From Filibacter tadaridae (GTDB lineage Bacteria; Bacillota; Bacilli; Bacillales_A; Planococcaceae), in the NCBI RefSeq assembly GCF_900609045.1, contig NZ_UXAV01000041.1, positions 105,929 to 169,928 of the forward strand: a DNA stretch of 64,000 nt, read 5' to 3'. The translations under genes and the position numbers were made by a program. Of this stretch, positions 54,806-63,588 are shown in pieces; position 1 is the stretch's first letter, and the number at the start of each line of letters is the position of its first letter. The notes under the pieces are model-generated. The model was not told the DNA's origin and did not search any database. It saw only the letters and a list, made by a program, of their open reading frames with translations.

Positions 54806-56056
54806 ATGATTAAAAAAGCGTTCGCCTCCTTTTACTTGCTTGCCGGTTTACTACTTTTTGCAGGCTGTGGAACCGAAACCGCAGAACCTACTTCAATAAT
54901 AGAGGATGAGGCAAGTACGGCTGAAGTCGAAGTAGAACAAGTTGAGAAAAAGCCTGCTAAAGAGGTCGAAAAAGAGGTTGAGGAAAAGGTTGGAGTCACA
55001 GCCGATAAAAAAGTTGCGCTGTCGAAGATGTCCGTCCACTATATTGACGTCGGACAAGCCGATGCAACTTTGTTGGAATTCAGTGATGGAGATGATGCCT
55101 ATTCCATGCTGATTGATACAGGTGACTGGAATTCTTCAGAAGTGGTTTCTTATCTTCATGCACAGGACATAAAAGATATCGATATTATTGCAATCACCCA
55201 CCCGCATGCCGACCATATCGGACAATTAAGTCTTATTTTGAATGAATTCAATGTCGCGGAAGTGTGGATGAATGGCGAAACAACCAATTCAATGGTATTT
55301 TCGAAGGCTTTGGAAACCATTGAAGAAAAGGGCGTGGATTATTACGAGCCTGAAGTGGGTGATGTATTCGATATAGGACCACTTGAAGTCGCCGTTTTAC
55401 ATCCAGGAAACCTGTCGGGCGGTACAAATGACAATTCAATCGCAATGCGCTTACAGTACGGCGGAATCTCCTTCCTCTTTACAGGGGATGGTGAACTGCA
55501 GGCGGAAAGTGATTTACTAGCAAGCGGAGCTACTTTATCCGCAGATATTTTGCATCTTGGGCATCACGGCTCCGATACGTCAACAAGTAGCCGTTTCCTA
55601 GAGGCGGTACATCCGAAAGTAGCAATCTATTCCGCCGGGATTGATAATTCATACGGTCATCCTCATGCCGAAGTCATTAATCGTGTACAGACATTTGGCG
55701 CTGAACTTTACGGTACCGATGTCGATGGCACGATTATTGTTGAAACAGATGGGACTACATTTAATGTACTAACGCAAAAAGATGGAACTGTCTCACCTGG
55801 ATCATCGACAGAAGTAGAAACCAAAACAGAGCCCGAAAAGGAAACACCGCCAGTATCGACCGGATCTTGTGTTAACATTAACACAGCGAGCGAGGCAGAC
55901 ATTCAAGGTATTATGCACATTGGTCCTGCCCGGGCAAAGGATTTAATACAACTTCGACCATTTGCTTCAGTGAATGATTTAAGTCGTATCAAAGGCATCG
56001 GACCTGCTCGTATCGATGATATTATTGCGCAGGGAATCGCCTGCACTGGAGGTTAA
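54806..56056 (+). CDS. ComEC-like metallo-beta-lactamase lipoprotein with C-terminal helix-hairpin-helix
   Basis: 416 residues. Lipoprotein signal with lipobox FAGC (residues 18-21), an acidic linker, then a beta-lactamase domain of the ComEC/Rec2 soluble type: YIDVGQADATLLEF, THPHADHIGQL, LFTGDGE and HLGHHGSDTSTSSRFLEAVHP. The last 65 residues are a ComEA-like helix-hairpin-helix DNA-binding domain (CVNINTASEADIQGIMHIGP, IKGIGPARIDDIIAQG). AGGAGG lies six bases before ATG. An extracellular nuclease acting on DNA is a reasonable inference. Confidence 0.82.
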   Translation: MIKKAFASFYLLAGLLLFAGCGTETAEPTSIIEDEASTAEVEVEQVEKKPAKEVEKEVEEKVGVTADKKVALSKMSVHYIDVGQADATLLEFSDGDDAYSMLIDTGDWNSSEVVSYLHAQDIKDIDIIAITHPHADHIGQLSLILNEFNVAEVWMNGETTNSMVFSKALETIEEKGVDYYEPEVGDVFDIGPLEVAVLHPGNLSGGTNDNSIAMRLQYGGISFLFTGDGELQAESDLLASGATLSADILHLGHHGSDTSTSSRFLEAVHPKVAIYSAGIDNSYGHPHAEVINRVQTFGAELYGTDVDGTIIVETDGTTFNVLTQKDGTVSPGSSTEVETKTEPEKETPPVSTGSCVNINTASEADIQGIMHIGPARAKDLIQLRPFASVNDLSRIKGIGPARIDDIIAQGIACTGG

Positions 56057-56059
56057 ACG

Positions 56060-56323
56060 ATGTATGCAGCTTATTTTGAACGATTAACGGACAACAACCA
56101 AGCGCTTCTTTTAGTTGAAGAATTGCAGAAACAGTTCCATGTCGATACATCCGCCCTTCCGGTTGGAAGTAAGGTCGGAATGTGGTTTTCGGTTGGGGTG
56201 GAAGATGACCAGCTTGTATCGATTTTACTTGATGAGGATAAAACACAGACGATGAAACAGGAAATCGATGATCGTATGCAACGTTTGCAATCAAAGAAAA
56301 CGAGCCGTTTTAAACGGAACTGA
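56060..56323 (+). CDS. DUF3006-like protein
   Basis: 87 residues, soluble. AYFERLTDNNQALLLVEELQ and LPVGSKVGMWFSVGVEDDQL fit the short beta-barrel DUF3006 family, which often sits beside ComEC-type beta-lactamase-fold genes. GGAGG seven bases before ATG overlaps the end of the preceding gene, indicating coupling. Confidence 0.7.
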   Translation: MYAAYFERLTDNNQALLLVEELQKQFHVDTSALPVGSKVGMWFSVGVEDDQLVSILLDEDKTQTMKQEIDDRMQRLQSKKTSRFKRN

Positions 56324-56436
56324 CTGTTATCCTTGCTTCCTAACGACCCACATGCTATGATTCAACAACGTCTTCATTTAGCGAGTGATAAATATGTATA
56401 AATCCATATTCAACCAAAAAAACTATTTCAAACGCC

Positions 56437-56469
56437 AAAACCCTTGACTGAAACCAGTCGAGGGTTTTT
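56437..56469 (+). terminator. Terminator after the DUF3006 gene
   Basis: AAAACCCTTGACTG (56437-56450) pairs with CAGTCGAGGGTTTT (56455-56468, one G-T) and a T run. Confidence 0.85.
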
Positions 56470-56508
56470 GTTGCCCAAGGGAAAGTCTATCACTGGAGGT
56501 GCTAGGTT

Positions 56509-57414
56509 ATGAGTCAGCAGACCAATTCAAATGCTTCAATCGTTGCGGTATGGATCAGTTTACTTAGCAATATCGTTTTAACCGTACTTAAAATCACGGT
56601 TGGTTCCCTTTTCCATAGCCCCGTTCTTCTCGCTGATGGTTTCCATAATGCGGGTGACGTAGTAGCCACGGGCGCCGCCTTAACAGCCATGCGTATCTCC
56701 AAACGCCCCGCTGACGAAGACCATCCATATGGCCATGGTAAGGCTGAAGTAATCAGCTCCGCAATTGTGGCGCTCATTTTAGGATCGGCGGCCATCTTTA
56801 TTGCCTACGAGGCAGTAAAAGCTATTTTTGAAGAGCCCGCAAAGGCAAGTCTGCTGGCATTGCTAACCGCCATCATTTCAGTTATATGGAAACAAGCCTT
56901 ATATGTATACACAATCCGTATCGGAAAAAGTTCGAACAGTAAAGGTCTAATCGCAACAGCGTATGACCACTTGGCAGATGTCTACGCCTCATTAGCTGCT
57001 GTAGTGGGAATCGGACTTGCGTGGATCGGCGGCCATTATCATATTCATATTCTTGTTTACGGTGATCCGATTGCAGGTATTATTGTCTCTGTCCTAGTAT
57101 TTAAGCTTGCCTATCAGATTGGCAAAGAAGCACTGGATACACTAATGGAAAAAAGCGTGGGAATCGACCGTTTGAACGACTTCGCTATCCTGATCAAATC
57201 AATTCCTGAAGTGAAACGTATCGATCGTCTACGCGCTAGAGAACATGGGCATTATATATTGGTCGATGTCCGTGTAAGCATCCCTGGTGAATTAACAATC
57301 CAAGAAGGACATGATATTATCCGCGAAATGAAGAAGAAGATCATGGGGAATCACCCCGATGTGGATGAAGTTCTTATCCATTTAAATCCTTGGTATGATG
57401 ATGCGTTTGATTAA
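56509..57414 (+). CDS. Cation diffusion facilitator transporter
   Basis: Proton-coupled exporter of divalent metals such as Zn2+ or Mn2+, 301 residues with six membrane segments. Site A residues: LLADGFHNAGDVVATG (HxxxD, near residue 43) and ATAYDHLADVYAS (DHxxD, near residue 155). The cytosolic C-terminal domain has a His-containing REHGHYILVDVRVSI. GGAGGTG lies seven bases before ATG. Metal specificity is not decidable; HxxxD plus DxxxD patterns are compatible with manganese or zinc. Confidence 0.88.
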   Translation: MSQQTNSNASIVAVWISLLSNIVLTVLKITVGSLFHSPVLLADGFHNAGDVVATGAALTAMRISKRPADEDHPYGHGKAEVISSAIVALILGSAAIFIAYEAVKAIFEEPAKASLLALLTAIISVIWKQALYVYTIRIGKSSNSKGLIATAYDHLADVYASLAAVVGIGLAWIGGHYHIHILVYGDPIAGIIVSVLVFKLAYQIGKEALDTLMEKSVGIDRLNDFAILIKSIPEVKRIDRLRAREHGHYILVDVRVSIPGELTIQEGHDIIREMKKKIMGNHPDVDEVLIHLNPWYDDAFD

Positions 57415-57420
57415 TAATAG

Positions 57421-57460
57421 AAAAATGCGTAAGCAGGTTAGTACTGCTTACGCATTTTTT
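57421..57460. terminator. Bidirectional terminator
   Basis: Perfect 16-bp stem AAAAATGCGTAAGCAG with its complement (57421-57436, 57444-57459) between the convergent CDF and quinone reductase genes. Confidence 0.92.
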
Positions 57461-57475
57461 CGTTTGCATATATCG

Positions 57476-58477
57476 TTAAGGCACAAGTACAAGCTTCCCA
57501 ATTGTTTTACGTCCCTGCAGTAAACGGTGAACTTCCACTGCTTTTTCCAACGGATAGATTCCACCGATTGTGAGTTTGAGTTGGCCATTGGCGACGTAGT
57601 CCAACAATTCTTTGAAGCTACTTTGATACATTTCGGGTCTATTCATAATTTGCGGCAGGAAGAAACCGATGACGGACTGGTTGCGTTTCATCAATTGTCC
57701 CCCGTAGAGCTGTGACTGTTCGCCACTTGCTGCACCAAAAACAACTAGTCGGCCAAATGTAGCGAGGCATTTAAGCGATTTCTGGAAAATATCGCCGCCC
57801 ACCATTTCAAGTATGATGTCAACACCTTTACCGCCTGTTAACTCGCGTACTTTCAATTCCCATCCTTCTTCTGTATAGTTCACAAGGTGATCGGCGCCCA
57901 ATTCCTTGGCATGTGCAAGTTTCTCATCACTACTTGCTGTTGCAATCACAGTGCCTGCCCCGAACAGCTTAGCTAGTTGGACGGCAATCGCGCCGACACC
58001 ACCCGCTGCTGCATGAACCAATACCGTTTCCCCTTTTTCGAGTCGGCCCATCGTTTTCAAAATATGGTATGCCGTCTGTCCTTGTAAGGGCAGTGCAACA
58101 GCATCAGTGAATTCAACGCCATCCGGTACAGGCGCAAGAGCCATTTCGTGTACGGCTGCATATTCCGCATAGCCTTTCGATTCGATGAGTGACACGACAC
58201 GCATCCCGGGCTTGAACCGTGTTACATCCTTGCCGACCGCAACAATTTCGCCAGCTATTTCCGCACCGGGTATGAACGGCAACTCAGTCGGTACGACATA
58301 CTTCCCTTCACGACGGGCCGTATCCGCATAGTTAACGCCGATTGCTTTCACTTCAACTAAAACTTCCCGGTCCCCCATTTCAGGTATTTCGATAGCGACC
58401 ATTTTCAAAACATCCGGAGACCCATATTCTTCAATTCTAACGGCTTTCATTGTGTCGACTGCATTGACTGTTGTCAT
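57476..58477 (-). CDS. Zinc-free medium-chain reductase, NADPH:quinone oxidoreductase type
   Basis: 333 residues without zinc-binding cysteines. GVNYADTARREGKY and PFIPGAEIAGEIVAVG near the N terminus, NADP-binding VHAAAGGVGAIAVQLAKLFGA near residue 150, and typical VGGDIFQKSLKCLATFGRLVVFGAASGE. AAGGGGG lies seven bases before ATG. It is the last gene of the acyl-CoA operon, 13 bases after fadE. In this setting it may act as an enoyl-CoA/enoyl-thioester reductase, which is inference. Confidence 0.85.
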   Translation of the reverse strand: MTTVNAVDTMKAVRIEEYGSPDVLKMVAIEIPEMGDREVLVEVKAIGVNYADTARREGKYVVPTELPFIPGAEIAGEIVAVGKDVTRFKPGMRVVSLIESKGYAEYAAVHEMALAPVPDGVEFTDAVALPLQGQTAYHILKTMGRLEKGETVLVHAAAGGVGAIAVQLAKLFGAGTVIATASSDEKLAHAKELGADHLVNYTEEGWELKVRELTGGKGVDIILEMVGGDIFQKSLKCLATFGRLVVFGAASGEQSQLYGGQLMKRNQSVIGFFLPQIMNRPEMYQSSFKELLDYVANGQLKLTIGGIYPLEKAVEVHRLLQGRKTIGKLVLVP

Positions 58478-58489
58478 TTCAATTCCCCC

Positions 58490-60262
58490 TTAGGAAGTAT
58501 AGTGTTGTGCTTCATTTATATAATCCGCGATTTCCCGCTTCGTTTGGATCGTTCCTGTGCGTGACAATTGGCTTAGTTTTCTCGTCACATCTGTGAGCAT
58601 TGCTTTCTGTTTTTCTGTTGTCGCAATGCCTTGGACGATTTTTCTCGCCGTCATTTCAACGTTAAGTATCGTATCATCGATAAAAGCCTGTGCCAGCTTC
58701 ACTTTTAGAGAAGATGAGTCATTTCTATCGTTCCCTACAGCTTTTAAGCTCCGTAACACGACCGATTCTGCGGCGTAAAGTGCAATGCCCAAATCAGCAA
58801 GTTTCAACAGTATTTCTTGTTCATTCGCGATGCCTTTGCCGGCAGTTTCATAGCCAAGTCCCGCACATAGTAAAAAGACATTTCTAATCGTACGAACCGC
58901 TTCTTCCTCACGTGAAAGGGTTGCATTCGTATAGCTAGCAGGTTTCCTTAGTTCCGTAGTCGCCTGAATGACCAGTTCAGAAAGTGGAACAGCGCCTTTT
59001 CCTGCCTGACGGAGAAGCGTCATTGGAATGAGAAGGCGGTTGATTTCATTGGTTCCTTCAAATATACGGTTAATGCGCGAGTCCCTGTACACCTGCTCGA
59101 TTTTATATTCTTTGATGAAGCCGTAGCCACCGTGAAGCTGAAGCGATTCGTCCGAAACTTGATGAAGTGTTTCCGATCCATACACCTTGCACACGGCACA
59201 TTCCACCGCATACTCCATCATCCGTTTCGCAATAAGTTGGTGGTCGTCTGAATGAGACAAGTCCCCCAATGCCTCTTCCAAATAAGAGGCTGTCCGATAC
59301 TGAATCGATTCAGATGCGTAGATTCGAATAGTCATGTCCGCGACCTTTTCTTTTGTTGCCGTGAAAGAAGCGATTGTTTGCCCGAATTGCTCACGCTCTT
59401 TTGTGTAATGAAGCGCCAATTCGAGACCGTATTTAGCTGCACCTGTACATGCTGAACCCAAGTTGAAGCGTCCTAAATTTAGTACGTTCAATGCGATATG
59501 ATGACCTTTTCCCACTTCTCCCAGTAAATTCCTTGCAGGAACCTCACAGTTTTCAAAAAACACTGCAGTTGTTGATGAACCTTTAATGCCCATCTTCTGC
59601 TCTTCAGGTCCAAGTGATAGTCCAGGAAAATTCTTTTCAACGATGAAAGCGGTGAAAGCTGTGCCATCCACTTTCGCATACACAATAAATGTATCTGAAA
59701 AAGCGGCATTCGTTATGAACATTTTTGTCCCGTTTAGAATATAATGCGTGCCCGCTTCATTTAACTTTGCAGTTGTCTTTGCAGCTAGCGCATCCGAACC
59801 AGCAGATGGTTCGGTCAGACAGTAAGCACCGATGAATTCACCCGAGGCGAGTTTCGGCAAGTAATATTCCTTCTGCCACTGCGTTCCAAAATAAGTGATC
59901 GGCAACGTCGCGATGCATGTATGATTTGAATGTGCAACGCTGTAACCGCCTCCCGCGCCCAAATATTCACCGACGAGACCTTTATTTATTTTATCAAGCC
60001 CTAGTCCGCCGTACTTTTCAGGTATGCTATGTGCAAGTAATCCAAGACTGCCTGCTTTTTCAAGAAGTGTCTTGACGAGTGAAAAATTCTGTTTTTCAAT
60101 TTCCTCATTATTTGGTCGAACTTCCTTTAGTAAAAAGCTTTTCGCTGTGGTAGCAATCATCCGGTGTTCATCCGTAAAATCTTCCGGGGTGAAAGTATCC
60201 TCTGGTTGGGATGGACTGTAAAGAAATGCCGCCCCTTTATACAATAGTGTTTCATTTGCCAT
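58490..60262 (-). CDS. fadE: Acyl-CoA dehydrogenase (FadE/YusJ type)
   Basis: FAD enzyme making 2-enoyl-CoA from acyl-CoA. 590 residues, the long form with a C-terminal extension of about 190 residues, as in B. subtilis FadE. GAYCLTEPSAGSDALAAKT near residue 150, MFITNAAFSDTFIVYAKV, FAD-contact LHGGYGFIKEYKIEQVYRDSRI and catalytic-region IFEGTNEINRLLI near residue 410. AAGGGG precedes ATG; the start overlaps the ComB-like gene by 11 bases. Confidence 0.9.
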   Translation of the reverse strand: MANETLLYKGAAFLYSPSQPEDTFTPEDFTDEHRMIATTAKSFLLKEVRPNNEEIEKQNFSLVKTLLEKAGSLGLLAHSIPEKYGGLGLDKINKGLVGEYLGAGGGYSVAHSNHTCIATLPITYFGTQWQKEYYLPKLASGEFIGAYCLTEPSAGSDALAAKTTAKLNEAGTHYILNGTKMFITNAAFSDTFIVYAKVDGTAFTAFIVEKNFPGLSLGPEEQKMGIKGSSTTAVFFENCEVPARNLLGEVGKGHHIALNVLNLGRFNLGSACTGAAKYGLELALHYTKEREQFGQTIASFTATKEKVADMTIRIYASESIQYRTASYLEEALGDLSHSDDHQLIAKRMMEYAVECAVCKVYGSETLHQVSDESLQLHGGYGFIKEYKIEQVYRDSRINRIFEGTNEINRLLIPMTLLRQAGKGAVPLSELVIQATTELRKPASYTNATLSREEEAVRTIRNVFLLCAGLGYETAGKGIANEQEILLKLADLGIALYAAESVVLRSLKAVGNDRNDSSSLKVKLAQAFIDDTILNVEMTARKIVQGIATTEKQKAMLTDVTRKLSQLSRTGTIQTKREIADYINEAQHYTS

Positions 60263-61019
60263 AAATGATTTCCCCTTTCACAACCATCAATCCATTTTCA
60301 AACTGCGGAACAACAGGAGCAATCCCCTTGTTTGCCGCAAACCGAACGTCGTCCAACAATCCAGCCTTCACCATCATTTCCCCAGTTTTGGACGCTTTTA
60401 AAACTTCTTCCGCCTTCCCCTCATTACCTTGGTAAAAAAAGAGCGCCGCTTTCGCTGAATCTGTCAGTTTCAAAGTAGTATTCCGTCCAATCAATTCGCT
60501 GATGAAATACCCCGCGCCGTAAAAGTCCTCCATAGCAAAATGTCCGCCTGAACCCGCGCATAAGACAATGATGTCGTCATAGGCATGTTCTTTTGCAATC
60601 TTAGTTGCGACAGCATTTCCATTCAATAAGGATGCTGCATATACTGTTCCAGCCGTTGATGCATTTAGAATTGTAACGGTCCCATTCGTCGTTGAAAGCA
60701 CAACAGATTTCCCTGAAACAGTGTTTTTAAGATAGGTCGGAAGCGGGTCTAAAAATCCATCAATCGTCTTTCCCCCAGACTCCCCTGTAAGAATTACCGT
60801 GGACTCGGCCAGACTAACCTTCACTTGCTGCGCTTGTGCACCATCCATTACGGGAATGATTTCTTTTGCACCATAATGGAGTAAAGCAGAGATAGTCGTT
60901 GTCGCAAGCAATACATCAAAGACGACCGCAACTTTTCCCGCACCCAGTTTATGGCTAAGAACTTCCTCTTTCGTAAAGACTACATGCAACTTCGGTCCCT
61001 TTTCACGTGAATGTCCCAT
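60252..61019 (-). CDS. 2-phosphosulfolactate phosphatase family (ComB-like)
   Basis: 255 residues. Family motifs: VAVVFDVLLATTTISALLHYGAKEIIPV near residue 30, ILTGESGGKTIDGFLDPLPTYL, VVLSTTNGTVTIL and VLCAGSGGHFAMEDFYGAGYF. The known member (ComB) dephosphorylates 2-phosphosulfolactate in coenzyme M synthesis, which this organism would not make. Here it is wedged between an APH-type kinase and an acyl-CoA dehydrogenase, with the start overlapping the kinase stop (TAATG), so it probably acts on a phosphorylated intermediate of the acyl-CoA route. Confidence 0.8.
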   Translation of the reverse strand: MGHSREKGPKLHVVFTKEEVLSHKLGAGKVAVVFDVLLATTTISALLHYGAKEIIPVMDGAQAQQVKVSLAESTVILTGESGGKTIDGFLDPLPTYLKNTVSGKSVVLSTTNGTVTILNASTAGTVYAASLLNGNAVATKIAKEHAYDDIIVLCAGSGGHFAMEDFYGAGYFISELIGRNTTLKLTDSAKAALFFYQGNEGKAEEVLKASKTGEMMVKAGLLDDVRFAANKGIAPVVPQFENGLMVVKGEIIYGK

Positions 61020-62086
61020 TACGCTTGCGTCGTTCCATTCAGTGCGTGACGGACAAGACTATGGACAAACTTATCCATATGAGCGAAACGCGGATCTTTT
61101 GTTTGCCCTACCGAATAACGGTAGTAAATTTGTTGGCAAATGACAGCCAGTTTAAAATAAGCGAATGTCACGTAATAATGGATATGTGATACATCGCGAC
61201 CGCTTTTTTCAGCATAACGGGCGATGAACTCATCTCGCGTATAGAACCCTTCGTGAACGGTGATCGGTGGTTTTCCCAGTGCGGTCAGTAGCATTTCGGG
61301 ATCATCCGCTTGCATCCAGTAACTCATCGCCGCCCCGACATCTAGAAGCGGATCTCCTACAGTCGCCATTTCCCAATCGAATAATCCAGTCATCCCGGAA
61401 AAATCACCGGAAAACATGGCGTTATTCAACTTATAGTCGTAATGAATGATTGTAGGCGAAGAAGATGTAGGCATATTCTTTTCAAGCCAAGTAGTTAACT
61501 TCGCAATTTCAGGAAGTTCGGCGGTCTTCGACTTTTCATAACGCCCAATCCAGCCCGTTACTTGTCTTTCCACAAACCCAGCCGGCTTCACCATGTCAGC
61601 AAGTGCAGTTTGCGTGTAATCAATCGCATGCAGCTCGACAAGTTTATCTACCATCATTTCGGAAAGTTTCCTTGCGAGTTCAACCGATCCCTCGACGCCA
61701 TCCGGGTATGCTGTATCTAACACAACACCATGCCGCCTTTCCATGATGAAGAACGGACTCCCTATAATCGATTCATCAGCCGAAAAGACAAGCGGCTTTG
61801 GTGCAGTGTCAAATACGGGATGAATGGCCGCCAGTACATTGAATTCCCGCTCCATATCATGCGCTTTCGGTGCAACAGGCCCAAGTGGCGGACGTCTAAG
61901 TACAGCTTCCCAGTCCCCGATTTCCAGGGCATATGTCAAATTGGAATGACCCGCGCCGAATTGTCGAATATGCAGTTCGCCTTCCGGTAGATTGTCAATC
62001 GTTTCACGAAGGAATTGTGCAAGTCTTTCTATATTCAGTTCTTCGCCGATTCGGATTGGTATCGTATCTTTTAGTGTCTTTTCCAC
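61019..62086 (-). CDS. APH-type phosphotransferase (ACAD10/11-N domain-like)
   Basis: Kinase-fold protein, about 355 residues. N-terminal IRQFGAGHSNLTYALEIGDWEAVLRRPP, catalytic loop TIIHYDYKLNNAMF (HxDxxxxN), and metal-binding GLFDWEMATVGDPLLDVG. Relatives are fused or neighbouring to acyl-CoA dehydrogenases (human ACAD10/11, bacterial LvaA) and phosphorylate 4-hydroxyacyl-CoA. GTG 62086 has AAGGGG eight bases upstream and is preferred to the GTG three codons earlier. Confidence 0.85.
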   Translation of the reverse strand: MEKTLKDTIPIRIGEELNIERLAQFLRETIDNLPEGELHIRQFGAGHSNLTYALEIGDWEAVLRRPPLGPVAPKAHDMEREFNVLAAIHPVFDTAPKPLVFSADESIIGSPFFIMERRHGVVLDTAYPDGVEGSVELARKLSEMMVDKLVELHAIDYTQTALADMVKPAGFVERQVTGWIGRYEKSKTAELPEIAKLTTWLEKNMPTSSSPTIIHYDYKLNNAMFSGDFSGMTGLFDWEMATVGDPLLDVGAAMSYWMQADDPEMLLTALGKPPITVHEGFYTRDEFIARYAEKSGRDVSHIHYYVTFAYFKLAVICQQIYYRYSVGQTKDPRFAHMDKFVHSLVRHALNGTTQA

Positions 62087-62132
62087 TGAACACACCCCTT
62101 TACATTGCGTTTCTATTAGTGTTTCATCGTTT

Positions 62133-63017
62133 TTATTGCGTAACTTTTTCCTTATTATAAGTATAGAAACCTTGACCCGTTTTTCGGCCGAGGTCCCCCG
62201 CCTTTACTTTCTCCTCGATGCAGGCAGGTGGTTTATCCTCACTATTTCCTGATTCCGTAAAGCGATGTTGCATGGCATTGTACACAACATCCGCTCCCGA
62301 TAAGTCGATCAATTCAAAAGGTCCGAGTGGATGCCCAAGAGATTTTTTGACAATGCAATCGATGTCTTTGAAATCTGCAATACCTTCTTCGTAAAGATGG
62401 ATTGCTTCCTGATGGATTGCTCCCAATATACGATTGGCGACGAAACCGGCTATTTCTTTTTGCAGGAGAATGCCAGTCCGACCAATTTGCTTACAAACAG
62501 CCATTGCCGCTTCTGCTGTTTCATCTGCCGTTTTTTCACTCTTAACGACTTCTACACATTCCATGACAAGTGGTGGGTAAAAGAAATGCATATTACAGAC
62601 CTTTTCAGGACGATTTGTTGCTCCTGCTAGTAGTGAGTTCACGATTGTTGAGCTATTTGTCGCTAGAATCGTATGATCCGGTGTTAGCTGGTCGAGTTTC
62701 CTGAACAATTCACGTTTCGCATCTACTTTCTCTACAATTGCTTCGATAACCAAATCGGTATTTCTCGCTGCCTCTTCGAGATTTGTTGTGTAGGTGAGAT
62801 TTGCAAATGCCGTCTTTTTCTCTTCATCGGTCAGCTTTTTCTTTTCTACCCATTGATTCATCCGCCCATTTAGGCTAGCTTCCGCTTTTTGTAATGCTTC
62901 CTCATTTACATCTTGCAAAATGGTTGTATAACCGCCAAGTGCACAGAGCATTGCGATCTGGTGACCCATTTGACCTGCTCCAACTACAACAATGTGTTTG
63001 ACGTCATGTGTTTTCAT
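62133..63017 (-). CDS. 3-hydroxyacyl-CoA dehydrogenase (3-hydroxybutyryl-CoA type)
   Basis: Oxidises 3-hydroxyacyl-CoA with NAD+. 294 residues from ATG 63017 (GAGGAGG six bases upstream), the usual single-domain length. NAD motif VVVGAGQMGHQIAMLCALGGY, catalytic histidine in NMHFFYPPLVMECVEVV near residue 135, and substrate region EIAGFVANRILGAIHQEAI with GHPLGPFELIDLSGADV. The start lies two bases beyond the tetR stop, so the two are coupled. Confidence 0.92.
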   Translation of the reverse strand: MKTHDVKHIVVVGAGQMGHQIAMLCALGGYTTILQDVNEEALQKAEASLNGRMNQWVEKKKLTDEEKKTAFANLTYTTNLEEAARNTDLVIEAIVEKVDAKRELFRKLDQLTPDHTILATNSSTIVNSLLAGATNRPEKVCNMHFFYPPLVMECVEVVKSEKTADETAEAAMAVCKQIGRTGILLQKEIAGFVANRILGAIHQEAIHLYEEGIADFKDIDCIVKKSLGHPLGPFELIDLSGADVVYNAMQHRFTESGNSEDKPPACIEEKVKAGDLGRKTGQGFYTYNKEKVTQ

Positions 63018-63018
63018 T

Positions 63019-63588
63019 TCATTCCTCCTCTGATTGAATACCGTATAATACAAAGTCGGCGAACATATAAGCTAATTCTTTAGCCGATACTTCCCCGGCA
63101 GGATTGAACCATTGGTAGCTCCAGTTTGTAACACCTAAAATTGCAAACGAAGTCATTCTAGGATGAAGGCCTTTCCGGAATTCACCCGTTTGAATACCTT
63201 GCCGAATTATTTCTTCAATAGTAAGTTGAAACGTTTCCCGTTTTGCTTTGATGATTTTTGCATTGTCCGGCGCTAAATTTCGCATTTCCCTGAAATAGAC
63301 GCGGCCGTTCGGACCTTGTGTTTCAATGTCCTCGATGAGAAGCATCACAGTTTTCACGACTTTTCCCCGGTTGTCACTTTCACTTTCCATGATTGCTTGT
63401 TGTCTATTAAGCAAGTCGTCGATGTAGCGCAAATGGATATCCATGAGTAGCGTTTCTTTACTTGTGAAGTAATAGTAGAATGTACCTTTTGTGACGTCTA
63501 GCGCGTCGACAATATCTTGTATGGATGTTTCGCTGAATCCTTTTTGTTGAAAAAGAAGGACGCTTTGTTTTATGATTTTTTCTTTCAT
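63019..63588 (-). CDS. TetR-family transcriptional regulator
   Basis: 189 residues. Helix-turn-helix SVLLFQQKGFSETSIQDIVDALDVTKGTFYYYFTSKETLL (residues 9-48), then a helical ligand domain. First gene of the acyl-CoA operon; it likely represses it and responds to an acyl-CoA, like FadR of Bacillus. The ribosome site is weak (AAAGG 13 bases upstream). Confidence 0.88.
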   Translation of the reverse strand: MKEKIIKQSVLLFQQKGFSETSIQDIVDALDVTKGTFYYYFTSKETLLMDIHLRYIDDLLNRQQAIMESESDNRGKVVKTVMLLIEDIETQGPNGRVYFREMRNLAPDNAKIIKAKRETFQLTIEEIIRQGIQTGEFRKGLHPRMTSFAILGVTNWSYQWFNPAGEVSAKELAYMFADFVLYGIQSEEE

